Origin: an uncultured Sphingosinicella sp.
GTDB lineage: Bacteria > Pseudomonadota > Alphaproteobacteria > Sphingomonadales > Sphingomonadaceae
DNA: 52,286 bases
Direction of reading: 5' to 3'
Assembly (NCBI GenBank): GCA_946886275.1
Contig: CAMPIH010000002.1
Coordinates: forward strand, 1 to 52,286
Shown here: positions 8,858 to 17,256 of the stretch, piece after piece
Layout of the letters: every line of letters begins with the position of its first letter
Position numbering within the stretch: the first letter of the stretch is position 1
Program-made: the position numbers and the translations under genes
The notes under the pieces: generated by a model
Databases searched by the model: none
Told to the model about the DNA's origin: nothing
The model's input: only the letters and a program-made list of their open reading frames with translations

Positions 8858-10206
8858 GGCTGGCCTTCCGCCCTGACGTCGCCTTCGCCTTCCTTGCCGG
8901 CGGTACCCACCGACGCGTCGATCAGTCCGGCGCGCATCATCCACCAGAACAGGACGATCCCCGGCAAGGCGGCGATCGTCGTCATCCAGTAGAAGTTCAC
9001 GAATCCGAACTCTTCGACGAGGGCCCCTGCGGTCGTCCCGGTCAGGATCCGGCCGACGATGCTCGCTGCCGCGGAGATGAGCGCATATTGCGAGGCCGTG
9101 AACCTGAGATCGGTGAGCGCCGAGAAATAAGCGACGACGACAACTCCGCCGATTCCGCTGGCGAAATTCTCGAACCCGATCGCTCCGGCGAGGCCCCAGT
9201 TGGTGTGCCCGGCCATGGCGAGGAGGGCGAAGGTCCCGTTGGAGACTCCCATCAGGATCAGGCTGATGAGCACCGATCTTTTCATGCCGATGACGGCGTA
9301 GAGCCAGCCGCCGACGAAGATCCCGATCAGATAGGCCCAGAAGCCTATTCCGACGTCCCAGATCGCGATCTCGTCATTGGTGTAGCCCATGTCGTCGAGA
9401 AGCAGCCGAAGCACGAGCTGCCCCAGCGTGTCGCCGATCTTGTGAAGCAGGATGAAGAGAAGGACGAGCAACGCGCCCTTGCGCATGAAGAATTCAACGA
9501 ACGGACCGTAGATAGCCGTGATGGCTTCGCCAATTCCCCTTCGTTCGGTCGGCGGCTTGTGCCGGCTCGGCTCGCCGACGATCAGGCCGGTGAGCATCGC
9601 CGGAAGCGCGAAGGCGGCGCAGGCGAGATAGGCCAGCTCCCAGCCGACCCGCTCGGCCAGCACCAAGGCGAGCGCGCCGGCCGCGACCGAGCCGATCCGC
9701 CACCCATATTGCGACATTCCGGAGCCGACGCCGAGCTGGCGCGGCTCGAGCAACTCGATCCGGTAGGCGTCGATGACGATGTCGAACGTCGCTCCGGCGA
9801 CTCCGACCAAGATCGCCGCGACCGCGGTCTGAAAGATGTTCGCCGAAGGATCCTGAAAGGCGAGATTCGCAACCGCCGCGATGACGAACAGGCCGGCGAC
9901 GATCAGCCACGAGACGCGCTGGCCGAGCCGGCCGAGAACCGGGATGCGGACGCCGTCCACGACCCATGCCCACAGGAACTTCAGATTATAGACGAGAAAA
10001 GCGAGGGCGAAGGCGGTGACCGTCGACTTGGTGATATTGTCCTGGGCCAGCCTCGTGGTCAGCGTCGCCCCGATCATCGCATAGGGAAAGCCCGAGGAGA
10101 CTCCGACGAAGAAGGCCGCGAGCGGCGCCTTCTCGGTATAGGGACGAATGCCGGCGGGAAGGCGGTCGCGCCATCCTCGCGGCGCGGTCGTTGCATGCTC
10201 GCTCAT
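8842..10206 (-). CDS. ampG: AmpG-family muropeptide MFS transporter
   Basis: This 454-residue, strongly hydrophobic protein has the multi-helix profile and loop motifs of AmpG permeases, such as 'SSGFPYAMIGATL' near the N-terminus, 'DGVRIP' after helix 2 and 'DIVIDAYRIELL' in the middle. AmpG imports GlcNAc-anhydroMurNAc peptides from the periplasm for cell wall recycling. That fits the lytic transglycosylase MltA and the peptidoglycan genes elsewhere in the window. The specific substrate is inferred from the family. The 3' end overlaps folC by 16 bases. Confidence 0.87.
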   Translation of the reverse strand: MSEHATTAPRGWRDRLPAGIRPYTEKAPLAAFFVGVSSGFPYAMIGATLTTRLAQDNITKSTVTAFALAFLVYNLKFLWAWVVDGVRIPVLGRLGQRVSWLIVAGLFVIAAVANLAFQDPSANIFQTAVAAILVGVAGATFDIVIDAYRIELLEPRQLGVGSGMSQYGWRIGSVAAGALALVLAERVGWELAYLACAAFALPAMLTGLIVGEPSRHKPPTERRGIGEAITAIYGPFVEFFMRKGALLVLLFILLHKIGDTLGQLVLRLLLDDMGYTNDEIAIWDVGIGFWAYLIGIFVGGWLYAVIGMKRSVLISLILMGVSNGTFALLAMAGHTNWGLAGAIGFENFASGIGGVVVVAYFSALTDLRFTASQYALISAAASIVGRILTGTTAGALVEEFGFVNFYWMTTIAALPGIVLFWWMMRAGLIDASVGTAGKEGEGDVRAEGQPQAGG

Positions 10207-10299
10207 GCTCTACTTGTAGCGAGTCGGGCCGCTTCGGGAAGCTACTTCGAACGGGGCTCGTCGCTTGCGCCGACCGCTTCAAAGTTACATCATCTGCCG

Positions 10300-11448
10300 A
10301 TGGACATGCCGACACGGCAACGGCCCACCGACGGCCAGCTCAATCTCGCCCGCCTGCTTGCCACTGGCGAGGGCACGGAGAGCGAAGGCATCGCCTCGGT
10401 GCCGGCCCGTGTCTACACCGATCCGGACCGCTTCGAGCTTGAAAAGGCGCGCCTGTTCGATCGCCTGCCGCAGGTGATCGCACCGTCGGCGCTTCTTCCC
10501 GAACCGAACATGGCCATCGCCCATGACGGCTTCGGAATTCCGTTGCTGCTCAGCCGGGACAAGGATGGCGTGGCGCACGTCTTCTGGAATGTCTGCCGCC
10601 ATCGCGGCACCCGCCTGGTCGAAGCGCAGGGAGTCCAGCGCGCGCCACGGATCGTCTGTCCCTATCATGCCTGGACCTACACCGCCGACGGCACGCTTGC
10701 CGGGATGCCCCGTCCCGACACCTTTCCCGGCCTCGACCGGTCGCTCCACCACCTGAAGGCCCTTCCCAGCCTGGAGGCCGGCGGGCTGATCTGGTTCGCG
10801 CGCGACGAGGCCGACTTCGCCGACGCTCAGGCGCTCGCGCCCGAATTCGACGCCTTCGGTCTCGCCGGTCATCACCTTTACCGAAGCCGTACCCACGACG
10901 TCGCCTCGAACTGGAAGCTGATCATGGACGCTTTCCTCGAGGGCTATCATGTGCAGCGGCTCCACGCGTCGACCATCGCCCGCTTCTTCACCGACGGCGT
11001 CAGCGTCGCCGATTCGATCGGCGCCCATCAGCGTTCGGCTGTAGGCCGGACCGAATATCTCGAGCGGATAGATCATCACGATTGGCCGGCGCTCCGCTCC
11101 GTCATCACCTTCGCCTATCAGCTGTTCCCGGCGACGATCATCATCATGAGCCCCGATTATGTGAACCTGATGGTGCTGATGCCCCAGTCGGAAAAGCGGA
11201 CCCTGGTCGAGGATTTCATGCTCATCCCCGAAGCCCCCCGAACGGCGGAGGAGATCGACCATTGGGAGCGAAGCTGGACTCTGCTCGACGAGGGCGTCTT
11301 CGGCGGCGAGGATTATCGGGCGGCGGCGCTCGGCCAGGAAGGACTCGCCTCAGGATCGATCGACGAGATCGTCCTCGGCACCCTCGAAGGCGGGATCAGG
11401 AAATTCCACGACCAGGTTGAGCGGGCGCTGGCTCAGGTCCCTTCATAG
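10300..11448 (+). CDS. Rieske non-heme iron oxygenase, alpha subunit type
   Basis: The 382-residue protein has a Rieske [2Fe-2S] centre (CRH near residue 100 and CPYH about 20 residues later). The catalytic domain has the mononuclear iron motif 'EGYHVQRLH' (the E-x-Y-H-x4-H pattern). This is the architecture of ring-hydroxylating or demethylating oxygenase alpha subunits. No ferredoxin, reductase or beta subunit lies nearby, so electrons must come from elsewhere and the substrate is unknown. The start at 10300 (or the ATG at 10306) puts the protein at normal length. The frame is open to 9088, but that part is antisense to ampG. The 3' end overlaps the response regulator gene by 16 bases. Confidence 0.88.
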   Translation: MDMPTRQRPTDGQLNLARLLATGEGTESEGIASVPARVYTDPDRFELEKARLFDRLPQVIAPSALLPEPNMAIAHDGFGIPLLLSRDKDGVAHVFWNVCRHRGTRLVEAQGVQRAPRIVCPYHAWTYTADGTLAGMPRPDTFPGLDRSLHHLKALPSLEAGGLIWFARDEADFADAQALAPEFDAFGLAGHHLYRSRTHDVASNWKLIMDAFLEGYHVQRLHASTIARFFTDGVSVADSIGAHQRSAVGRTEYLERIDHHDWPALRSVITFAYQLFPATIIIMSPDYVNLMVLMPQSEKRTLVEDFMLIPEAPRTAEEIDHWERSWTLLDEGVFGGEDYRAAALGQEGLASGSIDEIVLGTLEGGIRKFHDQVERALAQVPS

Positions 11449-11861
11449 AGCGTGAGCTGAGGCGGCAGCTTCTTCAGCTTCCTGCCCTGCAGATGGAGAT
11501 CGAGCGCATCGAGGGCGCCTTTCAGGACGCGATCCGAATAAGGCTTAGCGAGACAGCCGAGGGCGAGCCCCTTCTGATCCTCTTCGCAAAAAGCGGTGAC
11601 GAACAGGACCGGCACGTCCTGGCCCCGGGCGATCCGGGCAACTCCGGTGCCGTCTCCTTCGCCGTTGAGGCGAATATCGGTGAGGACCAGGTCGAGTTTC
11701 TCATTCTCGATCACCTCGCGGGCCGCCTCGAGATTGTCGACGGTCGCCACGACCTCATAGCCCGATTCCTTCAGCAGATGCTCGTTGTCGAACGCGACCA
11801 GCGGCTCGTCCTCGACCAGGAGGATCCGCCTTATCTGCCGTTCGCGTTTGCCGAAGAGCAT
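11433..11861 (-). CDS. receiver-only response regulator
   Basis: The 142-residue protein consists of a single receiver domain: acidic pocket 'VEDEP' (D18), phosphoacceptor D62 in 'LVLTDIRL', T89 in 'FVTAF' and K106 in 'LAKPYS'. No output domain follows, only a short tail. Such proteins act as diffusible phosphate carriers or bind a partner. No histidine kinase is nearby, so the partner is unknown. A strong Shine-Dalgarno (AGGAGGGG) precedes the ATG at 11861. The 136-base gap to the divergent rluB must hold both promoters, but I see no clear consensus there. Confidence 0.87.
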   Translation of the reverse strand: MLFGKRERQIRRILLVEDEPLVAFDNEHLLKESGYEVVATVDNLEAAREVIENEKLDLVLTDIRLNGEGDGTGVARIARGQDVPVLFVTAFCEEDQKGLALGCLAKPYSDRVLKGALDALDLHLQGRKLKKLPPQLTLYEGT

Positions 11862-11996
11862 GATAGTGCCCCTCCTCCCTCGTCGTTCGATTTGCGAGCG
11901 TAACGAGCGACTTGTTCGGTGGTGCCATCTTGGCCATCGCCTGAGCGTGAATAAGTTTCAGGCCGTCCTCAGGGCCCGCAAGACCGGAGACAGAAA

Positions 11997-12980
11997 GTGC
12001 CGCCCCCTTCCCCGCCAAGAGACACTCAGCGTATCGCCAAATTGCTGGCGCGCGCCGGAATTGCGTCACGGCGCGAGGTCGAGCGGATGATCGCCGAGGG
12101 CCGGATCGCGATCGACGGCAAGCCGGTGGAAACGCCCGCCACCTTGCTCGGCTCGCTTCATGGAGTGACGGTCGACGGGCAGCCGGTGAAGGCACCCGCG
12201 CCGGCCCGCCTGTTTCGATTTCACAAGCCGGCAGGGCTATTGACGACGGAGCGCGATCCGAAGGGGCGGCCGACCATTTACGATCGGCTGCCGAGAGACT
12301 TGCCGAGGGTGATGCCGGTCGGACGGCTCGACATGAATACCGAGGGGCTTCTCCTGCTTACTACCGACGGCGGCCTCAAGCGGCAGCTGGAGCTCCCCGC
12401 CACCGGCGTCGAGCGCACCTATCGCGCCCGGGCGTTCGGCGAAATCAGCCAGGAGCAGCTGGAAACGCTGATCGAAGGCGTCGAGATAGAAGGCATTCGC
12501 TACGGCCCGATCGACGCCAATCTCGAGCGCCGCACCGGGCGCAACCAGTGGATCGAGCTCAAGCTCAGGGAAGGCAAGAATCGCGAGGTGCGGCGAGTCC
12601 TCGAGCATCTCGGGCTCAAGGTGTCGCGGCTGATCCGCACCGCCTACGGCCCCTTCGAGCTGGAGGACCTTCCGGCAGGCGCGGTTGCCGAGATAAGGCA
12701 GCACGATCTGGTCGCCTTCCGCAAGGGGTTCGAACATCCCCGCGGGCAGGCAAGCGGATCGGCCAGGCCAAGCTACGATGAGAAGGATCGAGGCCGCCGA
12801 GTCGCGACTGGCGCTCGACCGAGGCCGGCGCGGGATGACGGCCGCGAATCCAAGCCTGCCCGGTCACGGAGCGGCGCCCCACCGGAAACGCGCGGGCGGC
12901 CCGATCCGGCGAGCGGGGCTGCGCCTCGTCGAGCGAGCCGCACCCGCTCGACGCCGTCCCGGGGAAAGCCCAGGAAGTGA
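11997..12980 (+). CDS. rluB: 23S rRNA pseudouridine synthase, RluB/RsuA family
   Basis: The enzyme isomerises a specific uridine of rRNA to pseudouridine. An N-terminal S4 RNA-binding domain (residues about 11-55) is followed by the RsuA-type catalytic domain with 'GRLDMNTEGLLLLTTDG' (catalytic D112) and 'GKNREVRRVLEHL'. RluB (23S U2605) is the best match, and RluE or RsuA are alternatives. The start is a GTG at 11997. Residues after about 245 form a roughly 80-residue tail rich in Arg, Pro, Gly and Ser, probably disordered and RNA-binding. The last codons overlap rsmD (GTGA), coupling two rRNA modification genes. Confidence 0.92.
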   Translation: MPPPSPPRDTQRIAKLLARAGIASRREVERMIAEGRIAIDGKPVETPATLLGSLHGVTVDGQPVKAPAPARLFRFHKPAGLLTTERDPKGRPTIYDRLPRDLPRVMPVGRLDMNTEGLLLLTTDGGLKRQLELPATGVERTYRARAFGEISQEQLETLIEGVEIEGIRYGPIDANLERRTGRNQWIELKLREGKNREVRRVLEHLGLKVSRLIRTAYGPFELEDLPAGAVAEIRQHDLVAFRKGFEHPRGQASGSARPSYDEKDRGRRVATGARPRPARDDGRESKPARSRSGAPPETRGRPDPASGAAPRRASRTRSTPSRGKPRK

Positions 12981-13522
12981 GGATCATCGCCGGTCGGTGG
13001 CGCGGACGCCCGATCTCCGCGCCTGCTGGACAGGCGACCCGCCCGACCAGCGACCGTGCCCGCGAAGGGCTGTTCTCGATGCTTGCCAGCCGGATCGGAA
13101 GCTTCGAGGGACTTCGCGTCGCGGACCTGTTCGCCGGCTCCGGCGCGCTCGGCCTGGAGGCGCTTTCGCGCGGCGCGGCGCACTGCACCTTCATCGAGAA
13201 GGACCGCGGCGCACTCGCCAGCCTCAAGACCAATGTCGAACGGCTCGGCGCCGGCGAGCATTCGGAAATTCGGGGCCAAACGGTCGAACATGGCTCGTCT
13301 CCTTCCGAGCCCTTCGATCTCGTCCTGATGGATCCGCCTTACGCTACGGACCTGGCGCAGGCGGCGCTCGATCGCCTGGCCTCCGGCAAGTGGCTCGCGC
13401 CCGGCGCCTGGATCAGCGTCGAACTGTCCGGACAGGTGCTGGAGCTGCCGGCAGGGCTTCGCGAGGAAGCCGAACGTCGATTTGGCAAGGCGAGGATCAT
13501 TTTGATCCGAAACAGCGGCTAA
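12977..13522 (+). CDS. rsmD: 16S rRNA (guanine(966)-N(2))-methyltransferase RsmD
   Basis: RsmD methylates G966 of 16S rRNA using S-adenosylmethionine. The 181-residue protein starts with 'RIIAGRWRGRPI' and 'TRPTSDRAREGLFSML', typical for RsmD. It then has the SAM-binding 'DLFAGSGALGLEALSRGA' and the catalytic 'LMDPPY'. The GTG start overlaps the rluB stop by 4 bases, so both are very likely on one transcript. Confidence 0.95.
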   Translation: MRIIAGRWRGRPISAPAGQATRPTSDRAREGLFSMLASRIGSFEGLRVADLFAGSGALGLEALSRGAAHCTFIEKDRGALASLKTNVERLGAGEHSEIRGQTVEHGSSPSEPFDLVLMDPPYATDLAQAALDRLASGKWLAPGAWISVELSGQVLELPAGLREEAERRFGKARIILIRNSG

Positions 13523-13560
13523 GCGTTGAGTCCCTCGCCCTTGTTCCCTAATCGTTCGCT

Positions 13561-15840
13561 GTGACCGACGCCGTACCCACGCCAGCCCAGGAACCCGGCT
13601 ACCTCTCCGGCCTCAATCCGCCGCAGCGGCAGGCGGTTCTGACCACCGAAGGCCCAGTGCTCGTGCTTGCGGGGGCCGGGACCGGCAAGACGGCGGCGCT
13701 GACCGCCCGGCTCGCGCATCTGATCGCCACCCGCCGCGCCTGGCCGTCCGAAATCCTTGCCGTCACCTTCACCAACAAGGCTGCGCGAGAGATGCGCGAA
13801 CGGGTCGGCCGAATCGTCGGACCGGCGGTCGAAGGCATGCCTTGGCTTGGCACCTTCCACTCGATCGGGGCGAAGATGCTCCGCCGCCATGCCGAGCTGG
13901 TCGGTCTCAAGAGCAATTTCACGATCCTCGACACGGACGACCAGCTGCGTCTGCTCAAGCAGCTCATCCTCGCTTCCGATATCGACGAGAAACGCTGGCC
14001 GGCACGGCTTCTCGCCAGTCTCATCGACCGCTGGAAGAACAAGGGATGGACTCCCGAGCAGGTCGATCCCGGCGAGTCGGAGGAATATGCCAATGGCCGC
14101 GGGGCACGGCTGTACCGCGAATATCAGGAGCGGCTGAAGACCCTCAACGCCTGCGACTTCGGCGATCTCCTCCTTCACATGCTGGTGATCCTGAAGACCC
14201 GGCGCGATGTTCTCGAACATTATCAGCAGCGCTACCGCTACATCCTCGTCGACGAATATCAGGACACCAACCAGGCCCAGTATCTCTGGCTCAGGCTGCT
14301 CGCCCAGAGCCACAAGAATATCTGCTGCGTCGGCGACGACGATCAATCCATCTATTCCTGGCGCGGCGCGGAAGTGACCAACATCCTGCGCTTCGAAAAG
14401 GATTTTCCGGGCGCGACGATCATCCGGCTCGAACAGAATTACCGGTCGACCCCCCATATCCTCGGCGCGGCTTCCGGACTGATCGCTCAGAATAGCGGCC
14501 GCCTCGGCAAGACCTTGTGGACCGAGCATGACGAGGGCGACAAGCTTCAGGTGATCGGCGTCTGGGACGGGCCCGAGGAAGCTCGGCGCGTCGGCGAGGA
14601 GCTGGAGTCGATCCAGCGCCGCGGCGGACGCCTGGACCGCTGCGCCATCCTGGTGAGAGCCCAGTTTCAGACCCGCGAGTTCGAGGATCGATTCATTTCG
14701 ATCGGCCTTCCCTATCGGATCGTCGGCGGTTTCCGCTTCTACGAGCGGGCCGAGATCAGGGACGCGCTCGCTTATCTGCGGGTGATCTTCTCGCCCGACG
14801 ACGCTCTCGCGCTTGAGCGGATCATCAATACGCCCAAGCGCGGTCTCGGCGACAAGGCGGTGGCGAGAATTCACAGCTTCGCCCGAGACTCCGGACTCTC
14901 CTTGTTCGGCGCCGCCGCTCAGATCCTCGACAGTGACGAGCTGACTCCGCAGGCGCGTCGCTCGCTTGGCAACCTGGTCGGCGATTTCGCCCGCTGGCGC
15001 GGCCGTCTCGACGAACTGCCCCATGCCGAGCTGGCCCGGCTGGTGCTCGATGAATCCGGCTATACGGCGATGCTTCAGGCCGACCGTTCGGCGGAGAGCG
15101 CCGGAAGACTGGAAAATCTCGCGGAGCTGACCCGGGCGATGGAGGAATATGACACGCTCGGCTCCTTCCTCGAACATGTCAGCCTCGTCATGGACAATGA
15201 TTCCGCCGACGAAGCGGACAAGGTCACGATCATGACCATCCACGCCGCCAAGGGGCTCGAATTCGACACGGTCTTCCTCGCCGGCTGGGAGGAAGGCGTC
15301 TTTCCGTCTCAGCGTTCGCTCGACGAAGGCGGGCTCGCGAGCCTCGAGGAAGAACGGCGCCTCGCTTACGTCGCGATCACAAGGGCGCGTCGCAAGTGCT
15401 TCATTTTCCACGCCGCCAATCGGAGAATCTACGGGCAGTGGACCTCGTCCATCCCGTCGCGCTTCGTCGCGGAATTGCCGACGGCCCATGTCGAGCAGGA
15501 AACGACGATGAGCGGCGGCGAATCCCTGTGGCGGGCCAATTGGTCGGAGCGTGCGGATCCCTTCGCTGACATCGCCCGGGGCACGGGCCGAGGCCCCGGC
15601 TGGCAGCGGGCGGCGAGCAGCGGCGCCTTCGATCGCGCTCCGACCCGGGTGATCGAGGCCAGAGCCAGCGCAGTCAGCCTGGGCAATCCGGGCCGAAGCG
15701 ACATCGAGGTCGGGCAACGGGTCTTCCATTCCAAGTTCGGCTATGGCGAGGTTGCCGAGATCGAAGGCAACAAGCTGGAGATCGACTTCGAGCATTCGGG
15801 CCGAAAGCGGGTTCTCGACAGCTTCGTCAGCCTGGCATGA
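13561..15840 (+). CDS. uvrD: UvrD/PcrA-type superfamily 1 DNA helicase
   Basis: This 759-residue helicase carries the full set of SF1A motifs: 'LNPPQRQAV' (Q motif), 'AGAGTGKT' (Walker A), 'DEYQDTN', 'GDDDQSIYSWRGA', 'LEQNYRST', 'TIHAAKGLEFDTVFLAGWEEGVFP' (split here only by reading, not in the gene) and 'RRLAYVAITRAR'. A C-terminal 'GQRVFHSKFGYGEVAEIEG' module corresponds to the PcrA/UvrD C-terminal Tudor-like domain that contacts RNA polymerase. It unwinds DNA 3' to 5' in nucleotide excision and mismatch repair. The start is GTG at 13561. Symbol uvrD versus pcrA is a naming choice. Confidence 0.95.
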   Translation: MTDAVPTPAQEPGYLSGLNPPQRQAVLTTEGPVLVLAGAGTGKTAALTARLAHLIATRRAWPSEILAVTFTNKAAREMRERVGRIVGPAVEGMPWLGTFHSIGAKMLRRHAELVGLKSNFTILDTDDQLRLLKQLILASDIDEKRWPARLLASLIDRWKNKGWTPEQVDPGESEEYANGRGARLYREYQERLKTLNACDFGDLLLHMLVILKTRRDVLEHYQQRYRYILVDEYQDTNQAQYLWLRLLAQSHKNICCVGDDDQSIYSWRGAEVTNILRFEKDFPGATIIRLEQNYRSTPHILGAASGLIAQNSGRLGKTLWTEHDEGDKLQVIGVWDGPEEARRVGEELESIQRRGGRLDRCAILVRAQFQTREFEDRFISIGLPYRIVGGFRFYERAEIRDALAYLRVIFSPDDALALERIINTPKRGLGDKAVARIHSFARDSGLSLFGAAAQILDSDELTPQARRSLGNLVGDFARWRGRLDELPHAELARLVLDESGYTAMLQADRSAESAGRLENLAELTRAMEEYDTLGSFLEHVSLVMDNDSADEADKVTIMTIHAAKGLEFDTVFLAGWEEGVFPSQRSLDEGGLASLEEERRLAYVAITRARRKCFIFHAANRRIYGQWTSSIPSRFVAELPTAHVEQETTMSGGESLWRANWSERADPFADIARGTGRGPGWQRAASSGAFDRAPTRVIEARASAVSLGNPGRSDIEVGQRVFHSKFGYGEVAEIEGNKLEIDFEHSGRKRVLDSFVSLA

Positions 15841-15904
15841 TCGCGCTGGGCCGGCGCCGCCGGTAACAAGCCCCGGTTTGGCCGTCTCGACAGTCCCCGG
15901 AACC

Positions 15905-17080
15905 ATGCTAACCCTTGAGGCGATGGACCAGTCTGGCCTTGAAAAGCTCGCCCGAAGCGGTGTCGAGGCACTTCGCCGCGGTGACCCGCGCGAAGCCCTC
16001 AGCCAGTTCCAGGAGATGATCAGGCGGGGCGGAAACCCGCCTTGGCTCGCGGTCGCGCGCGCCTGCAATCTGCTCGAGGACGTCGCCGGGGAGGAAAATG
16101 CGCTCCAGCATCAGCTCGATCAGGACAAGCGCGATCTTCCCGCGCTCCTTGCGATGGGAGAGCTGAAAACCCGGCAAGGCGACAGCCGGGCGGCCGTCTC
16201 CTTCTTCAGGGCCGCACTCAACCGAGCGGCGATCGGCCAGCCGGCGCCGCAGCTCATGCCGCTGCTCGGCCGCGCCAGGGCTTTCGTCGAGGAAGCCAGC
16301 CACCGCTACGAGTCCCATCTCGGCGAACAGCTCCACGCCGCGGGGATCGGCGGCGCGACGGCTTCGCCCAGGATGCGCCGGGCGCTCGACCTTCTGCTCG
16401 GAAAGACCAAGCTCTACCTCCAGCAGCCGAACATGTTCTATTTCCCCGAACTGCCACAGAGACAGTTTTACGAGCGCGAGGAGTTCGACTGGATTGCCGG
16501 AGTCGAAGCGGAAATACCGGCGATGGTCGAGGAATTGGCCGCCGTCCTCGCCACCGATGAAGACTTCGATCCCTACATCAAGCGCACGCCGGGACGGCCT
16601 TTGCCGAACAATGCCCTTCTCAACGATCCCAGCTGGGGCGCTTTCTATCTCTGGCAGTCAGGAGCGCCCGTGGAAGGCCAGGCGGAGCGCTGTCCGCGGA
16701 CGATGGCGGTGCTTGCCCAGACGCCGATGCCGGTGATCGCCGGACGATCGCCACAGGCGCTCTATTCGCTGCTGAAGCCGGGGACCCACATCCAGCCTCA
16801 CCACGGCATGCTCAACACGAGGCTGATCTGCCACGTCCCGCTGGTCGTTCCGCCGAACTGCGGGTTGCGCGTCGGGAGCGAGACCCGAAGCTGGAAAGAA
16901 AGCGAGCTGCTGATATTCGACGACAGCTTCGAGCATGAAGCGTGGAACCGCTCCGACAGCAACCGGATCGTCCTCATCTTCGAGATCTGGCGACCCGAAA
17001 TCAGCCCAGACGAGCGCGCGGAGCTGACCGCCTTGTTCGAGGCGATCGATCTCTTCCCGGGCAGCGAGGATCCGAACTGA
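15905..17080 (+). CDS. TPR-like plus aspartyl/asparaginyl beta-hydroxylase domain protein
   Basis: The protein has about 390 residues. The N-terminal 120 form TPR-like helical repeats ('GVEALRRGDPREALSQFQEMI', 'MGELKTRQGDSRAAVSFFRAAL'). The C-terminal half is an aspartyl/asparaginyl beta-hydroxylase domain with 'IQPHHGMLNTRLICHVPL' (metal and 2-oxoglutarate site) and the distal 'FDDSFEHEAWN'. These Fe(II)/2-oxoglutarate enzymes hydroxylate Asp or Asn in proteins, or act on lipids in LpxO relatives; the target here is unknown. The start is ambiguous between ATG 15905 and ATG 15923. The frame is open to 15743 inside uvrD, but that part is not native. Confidence 0.87.
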   Translation: MLTLEAMDQSGLEKLARSGVEALRRGDPREALSQFQEMIRRGGNPPWLAVARACNLLEDVAGEENALQHQLDQDKRDLPALLAMGELKTRQGDSRAAVSFFRAALNRAAIGQPAPQLMPLLGRARAFVEEASHRYESHLGEQLHAAGIGGATASPRMRRALDLLLGKTKLYLQQPNMFYFPELPQRQFYEREEFDWIAGVEAEIPAMVEELAAVLATDEDFDPYIKRTPGRPLPNNALLNDPSWGAFYLWQSGAPVEGQAERCPRTMAVLAQTPMPVIAGRSPQALYSLLKPGTHIQPHHGMLNTRLICHVPLVVPPNCGLRVGSETRSWKESELLIFDDSFEHEAWNRSDSNRIVLIFEIWRPEISPDERAELTALFEAIDLFPGSEDPN

Positions 17081-17256
17081 CCTCGGCTGCGGGTGGGCCC
17101 AAATTCATCCCTGCCGTCGGTCGACCTTAGCAGGAATCCGCGCGTCGGCCGGTGCGTTCAGGCGGATTTTTTCAATCCGCGCGGCGGCGGCGCCAGAATA
17201 TCGCTTCCATGAGCCTGCTGTTGCCGGGCGTCCGCACCGCCCCTAAGTGCCACGCC

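Noticed and set aside
13519..16068. A long (849-codon) open frame antisense to uvrD
   Set aside because: The sense strand has every helicase motif; the antisense frame is open because GC-rich codon usage leaves few stops in that register. The same applies to 3171-5381 (opposite the patatin gene) and 47111-49435 (opposite topA).
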